A model generated the notes under the pieces. It did not search any database and was not told the origin of the DNA. It saw nothing but the letters and a program-made list of their open reading frames with translations. From an uncultured Bacilli bacterium (GTDB lineage Bacteria > Bacillota_I > Bacilli_A > RF39 > UBA660), in the NCBI GenBank assembly GCA_934101345.1, contig CAKOQV010000013.1, forward strand, positions 1-21,776: a DNA stretch of 21,776 nt, in the 5' to 3' direction. Numbering within the stretch: position 1 is the stretch's first letter; every line of letters begins with the position of its first letter. Positions 7,594 to 14,375 of this stretch are shown here, piece after piece. The position numbers and the translations under genes were made by a program.

Positions 7594-8081
7594 TTATTTA
7601 CTGTTTTGTTTTATTTTTTTTAATCTTAATGGCGGTTCAAATTCAATAGCATTTAAATAATTAGGTAATAAAACTTCTGTATTTCTATAAATTAAATAAT
7701 TTTTTAATTCACTAAAACTACCAGTTTTGTCATATAATAAGTAACCATTTTGTAACTCTTGGGCGGCTAATTTGTCTTTCATATCTAAAAGATAGTAATT
7801 ATAGTAGGCAGTTAGTCTACCGCCAATATTAATAATAATACCTGTTTCATCATATATTTCTTTTATTTGTTTATCAAAATTAATTATTTCTTTTTTTGAT
7901 AAAGGCTTATCATACACTAAAGCGATCTCAATAATTGGCTCCTTGTTTTGTCCTTCTTTCCATTTTTGAAAGCTATTCATATATATTGCATGTACTTTGT
8001 CGTTTTTTGCATATTCTGCTACTATTCTTGCAATAATACTTTCAATGTTTCCCTATTATTCTCAATACTTATTTTTTCCAT
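7594..8081 (-). pseudogene. Frameshifted paralogue of the neighbouring nucleotidyltransferase-like gene
   Basis: The last 128 codons (ATG at 7980) are open, but the natural start is the ATG at 8081, 12 nt after AGGAGG. From there the frame reads MEKISIENNRE and then goes out of register near 8048-8056 (AATAGGGAAACATT). Adding one A to the GGGAAAC run joins it to NIESIIARIVAEYAKNDKVHAIYM and on into the open frame, giving one continuous protein of about 161 residues. The rebuilt protein resembles the product of 8131-8574 along its length (DKVHAIYMN versus KEVNGIYVN, NGYLLYDKTG versus NGDILYDKTG). It looks like a small nucleotidyltransferase fold in which the GSRA and DxD motifs are gone. It is a pseudogene, a gene restarting at 7980, or a sequencing error in a homopolymer. 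Confidence 0.65.
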
Positions 8082-8130
8082 AAGATTAACCTCCTATATA
8101 TATTATAGTAGATTATAATGATAAAATCAA

Positions 8131-8574
8131 TTATTTTTTATTTATTTTTAAAGTGTGTATATATGAAGGCAAAAATTCTTTTTTGGTACTTAATAAATTT
8201 TCTTTTAATTCTTTATAAATACCTGTTTTATCATATAGAATATCACCATTTATTAAATCACAAGCTGCTTCCCATCTTCTACGTAATAAAATATCGTCGC
8301 TGTAATTGTCACTTAGTGAATTATATACTTCAATTTTTATACCCATACTATTATATAACTCTGTAGATAACTTGTTAAACTTAGATAATATTTCTATAGG
8401 TAATGATTTATTACTAATTAATATCATTCTTGCTACAGATAAATTGTCTCTATAAATATAATTAACATATATTCCATTAACTTCTTTATTAGTTTTATAA
8501 ATATTTGTTAGTAAGTTTAACGAAAACTCTAATACTTCATAATTAATACTACTTAAATAAATAGTTTTTATCAT
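8131..8574 (-). CDS. Unknown protein, degenerate nucleotidyltransferase-like fold (147 aa)
   Basis: Starts at 8574 with AGGAGA 8 nt upstream, 20 nt after the previous gene, so it is the second gene of a small operon. The chain order is helix, beta strand VNGIYVNYIY, a variable stretch, beta strand VARMILISN, helix, beta strand IKIEVYN, helix with WEAACDLINGDILYDKTGIYKELKENL, and a short tail. This order, and the L.NG.ILYDKTG motif, resemble small MNT-type nucleotidyltransferases, but the catalytic GSxA and paired Asp residues are absent. Any activity of that kind would therefore be lost or altered. It is a diverged tandem copy of the downstream frameshifted gene. I do not recognise a named family. 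Confidence 0.75.
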   Translation of the reverse strand: MIKTIYLSSINYEVLEFSLNLLTNIYKTNKEVNGIYVNYIYRDNLSVARMILISNKSLPIEILSKFNKLSTELYNSMGIKIEVYNSLSDNYSDDILLRRRWEAACDLINGDILYDKTGIYKELKENLLSTKKEFLPSYIHTLKINKK

Positions 8575-8594
8575 TGATTATGTCTCCTGTAAGA

Positions 8595-9029
8595 TTATTT
8601 TAAACATCTAGATTTAATATTTGGTTTTATATAATCATATGCAAGTTCAGGATTCAATCCATATTTTTCTGCAATAAACTGATTATATTTAACTAAATTA
8701 CCAGCAATGGTAAATCCATTAGCTCTATTATTATCGTATATTTTTACTTCTTTTACTGTAATTGGTAAAACTTTATCATGACCATTAGCATCTAGTGCAT
8801 TTACACTTTTTTCGTAAATAACTAATTCTCTAATTAAAGAATCTTTACTTATATTTGATATTAATTCTTCAGGATTAGTAAAATCTTCACAAGGCTCATC
8901 TTCTGCTAGAAGACAAAAGCCATGCTCTTGTGAGTAGTATAGCGTAAATAACAAAATATCATCATTTTTTAGTGTTAATTCTACACAAAAACTAGGATAT
9001 TTTATTTCGAAAAAGTTACTCTTTATCAT
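8595..9029 (-). CDS. Unknown soluble protein (144 aa), first gene of a three-gene operon
   Basis: The start chosen is the ATG at 9029 (MIKSNFFEIKYPS), set by AAAGGAGG 7 nt upstream; an in-frame ATG 13 codons earlier has no ribosome site. The product is acidic, without signal peptide or membrane segment. The first half is beta-rich (FCVELTLKNDDILLFTLYYS, then an acidic loop AEDEPCEDF). The second half has VKEVKIYDNNRANGF and ends with a helix and a basic tail carrying a cysteine. No family recognised. It is followed by the two nucleotidyltransferase-like paralogues and is driven by the promoter at 9053-9087, so the three products may act together; this is inference from gene order only. Confidence 0.7.
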   Translation of the reverse strand: MIKSNFFEIKYPSFCVELTLKNDDILLFTLYYSQEHGFCLLAEDEPCEDFTNPEELISNISKDSLIRELVIYEKSVNALDANGHDKVLPITVKEVKIYDNNRANGFTIAGNLVKYNQFIAEKYGLNPELAYDYIKPNIKSRCLK

Positions 9030-9052
9030 TAGTATTCCTCCTTTTTTAATGC

Positions 9053-9087
9053 TAGAATATTCTACCATAAAAAGGGGTTAAAGTCAA
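9053..9087 (-). promoter_or_regulatory. Promoter of the three-gene operon with a palindromic -10 region
   Basis: Minus strand: TTGACT (9087-9082), 17-bp spacer, TAGAAT (9064-9059). The -10 box is the first half of a perfect 12-bp palindrome TAGAATATTCTA (9064-9053), a possible repressor site. It lies between the dacA stop and the gene starting at 9029. Confidence 0.6.
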
Positions 9088-9094
9088 ATATATC

Positions 9095-10246
9095 TTAGTG
9101 AAGTAAAATATTGCCTCTGAAAGTATTTTTTAAGTTTCTATAAAATATAACAAATATATTAGCCTTTTCAACAGCTTCTTTTACAGTAGCCTCTACTGTA
9201 CCAATTACTTTATTATCTTCAATTATATCAATAGTACCAACCTTATCTCCTTTTTTAACTGGAGCTACTATCTTATCAATGTTTGCTTTATAAGTAATAT
9301 TTCTTTTTTCTTCACTTTTCTTACTTAAGACTGTTATCTTATCATTAGCAATAATTTCTACTTCTGTTTTTTTACCAAGTTCTACTTTTACTTTATCTAT
9401 AATACTGCTATCATCTATAATATTTCTTACCATATACATATTGAAACCATAGTCTAACATTTTACTGGTATCTGCACTTCTCTTACTAATATCTGGTTCA
9501 TTCATAACTACGGTTATTAATCGCATATTATCTCTTTTAGCAGTACTTGTTAAGCAGTAACCTGCTTCGCTGGTAAACCCTGTCTTAAGTCCATCTACTC
9601 CAGAATAGAATCTTACTAGACGATTAGTATTAACAAGCCAAAAAGGGCTCTTGGTATCTTTTCTTAAATAATCTTCATAAGTACCTGTGAACTCTAATAT
9701 TTTTTCATGTTTAACTAACTCTCTAGCTATTAGTACCATGTCATTAGCACTTGAATAATGGTTATCAGCAGTTAACCCAGTAGTATTAACAAAATTGGTA
9801 TTTTTTAATCCTAGTTCTTTGGCTCTATCATTCATTTTCTTAACAAAGGCTTCTTCACTTCCAGAAATACGCTCAGCCATTGCTACTGTAGCATCATTAC
9901 CTGAAGCAATTGATATTCCTTTTAGCATATCGGTAACGCTCATCTTTTCGCCAACTTTTAAAAAGATTTGACTACCTCCCATACTAGCGGCCTTTTCTGA
10001 AGCTGTAATCATCTCATCCCATTTTAAATTACCCTTTTCTATTTCTTCCATAATAAGAAGCATACTCATCATCTTTGTCATGGATGCTGGAGCCATTTTC
10101 TCATCTTTATTCTTTTGAAATAATATCTCTCCCGTAGAAGCTTCAATCATTATAGCACTCTTAGCATTAGGAGCCAAATCCTCTTCTTGTGCTCTTACTA
10201 CTGGTACTAAAAGAAATAAAAATAAAAGTATTAATATTTTTTTCAT
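9095..10246 (-). CDS. dacA: D-alanyl-D-alanine carboxypeptidase (PBP5/DacA family)
   Basis: Serine-type D,D-carboxypeptidase that trims the terminal D-Ala of peptidoglycan stem peptides outside the membrane. A signal peptide is clear: KK, a run of Leu/Phe, and cleavage likely after VVRA (residue 19). Catalytic motifs are all present: S55-M-T-K58, S115-G-N117 and K221-T-G223. The C-terminal beta domain (about 275-355) has EVEIIANDKITVLSKK and VKKGDKVGTI. The tail VIFYRNLKNTFRGNILLH may serve as an amphipathic membrane anchor. Length of 383 is normal. GGTGAT precedes the start. A lipoprotein gene ends 66 nt upstream on the same strand. Confidence 0.96.
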   Translation of the reverse strand: MKKILILLFLFLLVPVVRAQEEDLAPNAKSAIMIEASTGEILFQKNKDEKMAPASMTKMMSMLLIMEEIEKGNLKWDEMITASEKAASMGGSQIFLKVGEKMSVTDMLKGISIASGNDATVAMAERISGSEEAFVKKMNDRAKELGLKNTNFVNTTGLTADNHYSSANDMVLIARELVKHEKILEFTGTYEDYLRKDTKSPFWLVNTNRLVRFYSGVDGLKTGFTSEAGYCLTSTAKRDNMRLITVVMNEPDISKRSADTSKMLDYGFNMYMVRNIIDDSSIIDKVKVELGKKTEVEIIANDKITVLSKKSEEKRNITYKANIDKIVAPVKKGDKVGTIDIIEDNKVIGTVEATVKEAVEKANIFVIFYRNLKNTFRGNILLH

Positions 10247-10312
10247 TACATATCACCTAGTAAAAACTATGCTTTATAATTTAAAATATTAATACTTATT
10301 TATACTTTTATG

Positions 10313-10843
10313 TTATTTACCTTCACATACTTTTTCTTGTAGTTGTCCAAGTCCCTCTTTATCAGTTTCTTTAATTTCTAATAGTACTTTTAAGCTATTA
10401 TCACTTTTTATAGAATTTGAAGAACTAATATGGTTTCTTACATCCTCTATATCATTTACTATTCCTATACCTTTTAATGTATAAGTAAACTCATAATACT
10501 TATTTACCTCTAATTTTTTCTTTAACTCACTACTAATTCTATGGGTAAAGGCACCATGATCTTGAAATGCATCTAAAACAACATATGATTCTTCGGGTAC
10601 TTCTGCTACATAGCTATCAAGTAAATCTACTACTCTATAAGTTCTAGTAAACGAGCAGTCATAATATTTTTCTTTCTTTTCTTCTTCATTATCGCTACTA
10701 TTACTAATAGGCTTTTCACTGACATCATTATCTTCTTTATTAGTATGAATATTCTTGTTTTGTAAAACTAAATATACATTGCAGCCTATTAAACCTATTA
10801 TAATTACTGTTAAGACAATAAACCATCTATTATTTGATTTCAT
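10313..10843 (-). CDS. Predicted lipoprotein of unknown function (176 aa)
   Basis: The N-terminus MKSNNRW is followed by a hydrophobic stretch (FIVLTVIIIGLIG) that ends in a lipobox LIGC, with Cys21 as the likely lipidated residue. It could also be an uncleaved signal anchor. A low-complexity linker rich in Asn, Asp, Ser, Glu and Lys (about 30-58) leads to a small extracytoplasmic domain (about 60-176) containing YYDCSFTRTYRVV and a second cysteine near the C-terminus (KVCEGK); these two could form a disulfide. The domain resembles an OB-like beta barrel by its alternating strands (YYEFTYTLKGIGIV), but I do not recognise a family. AGGAGC lies upstream of the start. It is upstream of dacA on the same strand, suggesting a cell-envelope role. 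Confidence 0.75.
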   Translation of the reverse strand: MKSNNRWFIVLTVIIIGLIGCNVYLVLQNKNIHTNKEDNDVSEKPISNSSDNEEEKKEKYYDCSFTRTYRVVDLLDSYVAEVPEESYVVLDAFQDHGAFTHRISSELKKKLEVNKYYEFTYTLKGIGIVNDIEDVRNHISSSNSIKSDNSLKVLLEIKETDKEGLGQLQEKVCEGK

Positions 10844-10945
10844 ATTTCATTCACGCTCCTTTACACTATCTTATATATTCATAATATCATAGTATTATTT
10901 TATTTGCAATATAATTATTAAATAATTTTTATGTATATACCCTCT

Positions 10946-11030
10946 CTTATATATAATAGATATGGATGATATATTCTTTTTAGACCTAGGCTAAAAAGAA
11001 CACTCTGTAGACCTGAGGCTATAGAGTGAA
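10946..11030 (+). repeat. Dispersed tandem-hairpin element, copy A
   Basis: Plus-strand order: CTTATATATAAT, linker AGATATGGATGATATA, hairpin 1 with a perfect 10-bp stem TTCTTTTTAG/CTAAAAAGAA (10974-10983 with 10991-11000) and top ACCTAGG, then directly hairpin 2 CACTCTGTAG/CTATAGAGTG (11001-11010 with 11019-11028, one mismatch) and top ACCTGAGG, ending GAGTGAA. It fills the space between the lipoprotein start and the stop of the Rieske oxidoreductase, in the opposite orientation to both. No ORF or T-tract terminator belongs to it. Confidence 0.75.
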
Positions 11031-11044
11031 CTTAATAGAATAAA

Positions 11045-12514
11045 TTATTTAATTTTAATGTCATATACTGCGGGTCCATATATAATATTACCATCTATAT
11101 CAAATCTAGAGGCATGACATGGACAATCCCAAGTCTTATCAATATAATTAAATATTAGATTGCATTTCATATGAGGACATACATTAGATACAATATGTTT
11201 ATTACCTTTATCATCAGTATATATTCCACATCTTTTACCCTCTATAAATTTAATTTCTACATTATCATTATAATACTTCATATGAGGATTAATCTTATTC
11301 ATAATATATCTAGATATAACAGAAGTATTAAATACCAATAGATTCTTTATCTTATCTTTAGACATACTTCTTCTTGGAGTAAATATCTTTTCATAGTCAT
11401 TATGCTTACCTTCTATTAAATCACTAATTAATTTACCTCCGATTACACCATTGGTATTCCCCCATTTATTAAATCCTGTCATTATATATAAATTATTATC
11501 TATCTTACCAATAAAAGGTATATTATCATAAGTCATAATATCATGAGTATGATAAAAGTATTTTATATCTTTATCAAAATACTTCTTATATTCACTATTT
11601 AATTCATTATAATCATCTTTAATATCTAAATTACTACTACTAGAGTGACTTCTTCTACCATATAATAAATAATTATTATTATTCTTTTTATAATACCTTA
11701 GTGATATACCTGGTTTATCATTAGATATTATTTGTATATTCTTGTTATCATTACTAAAAGAAGCTCCAATATAGAACTTTTCTACCCTTGTCTTAAATGG
11801 TGTAAAGTAAGGTACTATAAAGAAAGGATAATGAGAAGCTACTACTACTACCTTAGATTTTATCTCATAGTTATCACTCGTAGTACATAGATAATAATCA
11901 CTCTTCTTATCTAACCCAATAGCCCTAGTGTTTTCATAAATACTTATTTTATCTTTTAATAATCTTTTTATACCAATCAAATATTTATATGGATTAAAAA
12001 CATAACTATCATAAGTTTCTAATACCATCTTTGAGGGATAATTAAGTGGTAATGAAGATAATACTTTATACTTAATATTATTCTTTTTATAAAACTCTAT
12101 TTCTTTATCAAAGTTCTTATATTTATCTTCATCATTAGAAAAGACATAAGCATTAGTTTTAGTTAAATCACAGTCTATCTTTTCTTTTTTGATAATACTA
12201 GTAATTATATTAATAGCCTCCTTCTGACTATTTAAATATAATCTTGCTACTTTTTCATTATAATTACTTTCTATATCGTGATATATTAAATCTTGCATAA
12301 AGGTTAGTTTACCAGTATTACAAGAAGTAGCTCCCATACCACATTTATTTTTATCTATTAGAACTATTCTTTTACCGCTATCTTTTAAATTATATACTGT
12401 GGATAAACCTGCGATACCTCCTCCTATTACAAGAATATCACACTCTATATTTTCTTTTAAACTATCCATTCTTACATCTTTTATACCATCAGTCCATATA
12501 CTAATTTTTTTCAT
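11045..12514 (-). CDS. FAD-dependent oxidoreductase (DAO family) with C-terminal Rieske [2Fe-2S] domain
   Basis: A 489-residue fusion. The N-terminal Rossmann motif VIGGGIAGLS (about 29-38) and the conserved MGATSCNTGKLT segment mark a DAO-type flavoprotein. The middle carries the DNIPFIGKID and MTGFNKWGNTNGVIGG elements typical of the FAD-binding C-half. The last 65 residues form a Rieske domain with intact ligands C446-P-H448 and C464-P-C-H467, followed by SRFDIDG and YGPAVYDIKI. The same layout is known from Bacillus YhfW-type proteins, whose substrate is not established. It is cytoplasmic, with no signal peptide. The start is the ATG at 12514 after GGTGAT; an upstream in-frame ATG lacks a ribosome site. 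It is divergent from the YjcZ-like gene, and copy A follows its stop. Confidence 0.93.
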   Translation of the reverse strand: MKKISIWTDGIKDVRMDSLKENIECDILVIGGGIAGLSTVYNLKDSGKRIVLIDKNKCGMGATSCNTGKLTFMQDLIYHDIESNYNEKVARLYLNSQKEAINIITSIIKKEKIDCDLTKTNAYVFSNDEDKYKNFDKEIEFYKKNNIKYKVLSSLPLNYPSKMVLETYDSYVFNPYKYLIGIKRLLKDKISIYENTRAIGLDKKSDYYLCTTSDNYEIKSKVVVVASHYPFFIVPYFTPFKTRVEKFYIGASFSNDNKNIQIISNDKPGISLRYYKKNNNNYLLYGRRSHSSSSNLDIKDDYNELNSEYKKYFDKDIKYFYHTHDIMTYDNIPFIGKIDNNLYIMTGFNKWGNTNGVIGGKLISDLIEGKHNDYEKIFTPRRSMSKDKIKNLLVFNTSVISRYIMNKINPHMKYYNDNVEIKFIEGKRCGIYTDDKGNKHIVSNVCPHMKCNLIFNYIDKTWDCPCHASRFDIDGNIIYGPAVYDIKIK

Positions 12515-12633
12515 TATATCACCAGTATTATTATGGAATAAATAACTAAAATAATACAATAATTAGGTATTCATAATGTCAAAAAATAACTTTAAGAGTA
12601 CAATATATTAGATATCGTAAAGGAGGTATATAT

Positions 12634-12831
12634 ATGTATTATTACGGTGGATATTCTGGAGGATATGGCACTAGTGGATGTGGATGCGGAGGTACTCAAA
12701 GTTATGCATACCCTTCATACGGATATGGCGGTTATGGATATGGTAACTATGGTTATGGAAATAGTGCCGCTATTGTACTAGTATTATTTATCTTATTAGT
12801 TATTATAATTGGTACAAGAGTAACTGCTTAA
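12634..12831 (+). CDS. Small Gly/Tyr-rich membrane protein, YjcZ-like
   Basis: A 65-residue protein with an excellent ribosome site (AAAGGAGG). Residues 1-43 are almost only Gly, Tyr and Ser in GYG repeats with a CGCGG cluster; residues 44-60 form one membrane helix (AAIVLVLFILLVIIIG). This layout matches the short YjcZ-type proteins of Bacillus, annotated as sporulation proteins, where a glycine/tyrosine-rich head precedes a single hydrophobic FxLIVVLFILLIIVG-like segment. It is the first plus-strand gene of the middle block, ends at an intrinsic terminator and so is transcribed alone. Sporulation in this organism cannot be concluded from it alone. Confidence 0.8.
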   Translation: MYYYGGYSGGYGTSGCGCGGTQSYAYPSYGYGGYGYGNYGYGNSAAIVLVLFILLVIIIGTRVTA

Positions 12832-12838
12832 TTAAGTT

Positions 12839-12866
12839 AAGGGAAAATACTTCCCTTTTTTCTTTT
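12839..12866 (+). terminator. Intrinsic terminator after the YjcZ-like gene
   Basis: AAGGGAA and TTCCCTT pair around a 5-nt loop (AATAC) and are followed by T-rich sequence, 7 nt after the stop codon. Confidence 0.85.
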
Positions 12867-12908
12867 TTTATGGTAAAATATATAGCGAAAAGAAAGGAAT
12901 GGTAGTTT

Positions 12909-13457
12909 ATGCTAAGAACAAAAGATATTTTAGATGAAAAAGATCCAAGAGTCAGAGCAAAAAATACTGAAGTAGAATTTCCTTTATGTGAAGAGTATAA
13001 AAGTATTATACCAGAGATGTTAAAGCATTTAAGGTATTCACAAATAGAGAAATATTCTAAGAAATATAATCTTAGACCTGGTATGGGATTAGCAGCTCCT
13101 CAACTTGGTATTAATAAAAGATTCTTCGTAGTCTGCTACGAAGTAAGTGATGGTAAATTTGAAGACTATGTACTAATCAATCCGAAAGTAATTTCATATT
13201 CTGAAGAACTTATCTATGCTGGTGAGGGTGAAGGATGTTTAAGTGTTAATAGAGAAGTAGATGGTATTGTACCAAGACATGCTAGAATTACTGTTGAAGG
13301 TTATGATCTAGAAGGAAATTTAATAAAATATAGAGTTCGTGAGGATTTGGCTATTGCATTCCAACATGAACTAGATCATTTAAATGGTATTTTGTTTGTA
13401 GATTATATTGATCCAAAGGATCCTTATAAGAATTCAGAAAATATGCGTGAAATATAA
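12909..13457 (+). CDS. def: Peptide deformylase
   Basis: Removes the formyl group from the N-terminal Met of nascent proteins; metal-dependent, usually Fe2+. All three family motifs are present: GMGLAAPQ (58-65), EGCLSV with metal ligand C110, and QHELDHLNG with H153, H157 and catalytic E154. At 182 residues, with an insertion around residues 40-55, it is the type 2 form usual in Gram-positive bacteria. AAAGGAA lies about 11 nt before the ATG. It has its own short upstream region behind the previous terminator and ends in a strong hairpin, so it is monocistronic and on the opposite strand from most of the window. Confidence 0.97.
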   Translation: MLRTKDILDEKDPRVRAKNTEVEFPLCEEYKSIIPEMLKHLRYSQIEKYSKKYNLRPGMGLAAPQLGINKRFFVVCYEVSDGKFEDYVLINPKVISYSEELIYAGEGEGCLSVNREVDGIVPRHARITVEGYDLEGNLIKYRVREDLAIAFQHELDHLNGILFVDYIDPKDPYKNSENMREI

Positions 13458-13460
13458 AAG

Positions 13461-13495
13461 ACTATTAAGAACAGTTCTTAATAGTTATTTTTATT
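13461..13495. terminator. Bidirectional terminator between def and the toxin gene
   Basis: ACTATTAAGAA-CAG-TTCTTAATAGT forms a perfect 11-bp stem, followed on the plus strand by TATTTTTATTT and on the minus strand by CTTTTATA. It separates two convergent genes and could serve both. Confidence 0.8.
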
Positions 13496-13775
13496 TGAAT
13501 AAATCACTATGACTACCTGTAGCAAAAAGTAGTAAGATTAAATTGTTATCATGCACTTTATATATTAATAACCAATCAGGAGTAATATGGCATTCTTCAC
13601 AATCTCTATACATTTTGTTATCATTAAGTCTATGGTTTTGATATTTTGCATCGAGTTCTTCACCATTAGCAATTTTTTCTATTACATTATATAATTTGGA
13701 CAAATCCTTACCTTGCTTTAACATTTTTTTATGTTGTTTTTTAAACCCACTAGTGTAATCAACTGTATACTTAAT
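13491..13775 (-). CDS. YafQ/RelE-family mRNA interferase toxin, apparent ATT start
   Basis: RelE-superfamily toxin of the YafQ branch: ECHITPDWLLIYKV and the C-terminal ATGSHSDLF are the family signature, with the catalytic histidine in SHSDLF. The first ATG, at 13724, gives only 77 residues and loses the first beta strand and helix. Reading upstream in frame gives KYTVDYTSGFKKQHKKMLKQGKD, which is the normal family N-terminus (about 92 residues in full). No ATG, GTG or TTG precedes it; the only plausible initiator is ATT at 13775, one codon after the antitoxin stop TAG. So the toxin either starts at ATT with translational coupling, has lost its start codon, or is made in a short form from 13724. 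Confidence 0.85.
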   Translation of the reverse strand: MKYTVDYTSGFKKQHKKMLKQGKDLSKLYNVIEKIANGEELDAKYQNHRLNDNKMYRDCEECHITPDWLLIYKVHDNNLILLLFATGSHSDLFK

Positions 13776-13778
13776 ATA

Positions 13779-14069
13779 CTATTCCTCATTCAAGGATTTA
13801 ATAAGATCTTCCATATTATTATAGCCTTTTCTCTTTCCATTATTTATTTCTTGTAATATATCTTCGCCCTCTTTTAATGCTTTTAATAATTCTCTACTAG
13901 GTTTTGGATTTACAACTTCAAATGGTACACCATCTTTATTAATTAATTGCTTTATAGCCATATTAACATAAGTACTCATATTTAGACCTAACTTTTTTAG
14001 AATATTACTAGCAAGTTCTTTATCTTTGCTATCTATTTGTACACTAATCGCTGTAGTTAAATTTTCCAT
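13779..14069 (-). CDS. RelB/DinJ-family antitoxin
   Basis: A 96-residue antitoxin starting at the ATG at 14069, set by AGAGGTGAG upstream; the more distal in-frame ATG lacks a ribosome site. The N-terminal ribbon-helix-helix domain TTAISVQIDSKDKELASNILKKLGLNMSTYVNMAIKQLI is the DinJ/RelB pattern, used for dimerisation and DNA binding at its own promoter. The C-terminal region (FEVVNPKPSRELLKALKEGEDI...) is the flexible toxin-binding part. It directly precedes the YafQ-type toxin, the normal order for dinJ-yafQ. The promoter is at 14093-14121, with 11-bp tandem repeats just upstream. Confidence 0.9.
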   Translation of the reverse strand: MENLTTAISVQIDSKDKELASNILKKLGLNMSTYVNMAIKQLINKDGVPFEVVNPKPSRELLKALKEGEDILQEINNGKRKGYNNMEDLIKSLNEE

Positions 14070-14092
14070 TTTCTCACCTCTTTCATAAATAA

Positions 14093-14121
14093 ATATTAAC
14101 ACATAATATATATAAAGTCAA
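14093..14121 (-). promoter_or_regulatory. Promoter of the toxin-antitoxin operon
   Basis: Minus strand TTGACT (14121-14116), 17-bp spacer, TAATAT (14098-14093), with the antitoxin ATG 24 nt beyond. RelB/DinJ-type antitoxins usually repress such promoters. Confidence 0.7.
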
Positions 14122-14126
14122 GTCAT

Positions 14127-14170
14127 TTTATATATAGTTTATATATTGTTTATATATATTTTATATGTAT
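14127..14170. repeat. Four tandem 11-bp repeats upstream of the toxin-antitoxin promoter
   Basis: Four consecutive units with consensus TTTATATATNN: 14127-14137, 14138-14148, 14149-14159 and 14160-14170. The last has one G in its core (TTTATATGTAT). The 11-bp period is about one helical turn and the array abuts the -35 box, as operators or upstream AT elements do. It may also be simple AT-rich drift. Confidence 0.6.
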
Positions 14171-14252
14171 CTAATATATAGTATGTTATTTTTTTCTAAA
14201 TATATTCATATTCTATACTTATATTATGTATTACCTATGTCCCTATACACCT

Positions 14253-14343
14253 CTTATATATAATAGATGCGTATAGCATATTCATTTAAGACTTTTATTA
14301 TAAGGCTTAAATGAACACTCTAAGACTACTGGCTTGGAGTGAA
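14253..14343 (+). repeat. Dispersed tandem-hairpin element, copy B
   Basis: Plus-strand order: CTTATATATAAT, linker AGATGCGTATAGCATA, hairpin 1 with perfect 10-bp stem TTCATTTAAG/CTTAAATGAA (14281-14290 with 14306-14315) and top ACTTTTATTATAAGG, then hairpin 2 CACTCTAAG/CTTGGAGTG (14316-14324 with 14333-14341, one mismatch) and top ACTACTGG, ending GAGTGAA. An intrinsic-type hairpin follows at 14346-14375, so a short RNA of about 110 nt could be made from the TATAAT box. It is oriented opposite to copy D, on the other side of the gene at 14374-14874. Confidence 0.75.
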
Positions 14344-14345
14344 TA

Positions 14346-14375
14346 TAATAAAAAGAGTTATCTTTCAAACTCTTT
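14346..14375 (-). terminator. Terminator hairpin overlapping a stop codon
   Basis: AAAGAGTT and AACTCTTT pair (8 bp, 8-nt loop); the first arm on the minus strand overlaps the TAA at 14374-14376. TTATTATATT follows on the minus strand and ATTTAAC on the plus strand, so it may also end a transcript from copy B. Confidence 0.65.

Noticed and set aside
8040..8060. Programmed ribosomal frameshift in the broken paralogue
   Set aside because: The run G GGA AAC is present but in the wrong codon phase for a -1 slippery heptamer, and no downstream stimulatory structure is evident; a simple indel is more likely.
11001..11028. Copy A hairpin 2 (AGACCTGAGGCT) looked like a PyrR-binding loop
   Set aside because: The PyrR consensus (ARUCCNGNGAGGYU) needs extra loop bases that are missing, the other copies do not match it, and no pyrimidine gene is nearby.
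10946..11040. Copy A as a terminator of the Rieske oxidoreductase gene
   Set aside because: On the minus strand neither hairpin is followed by a T run, and the same fold occurs in copies that do not follow a gene in that orientation.
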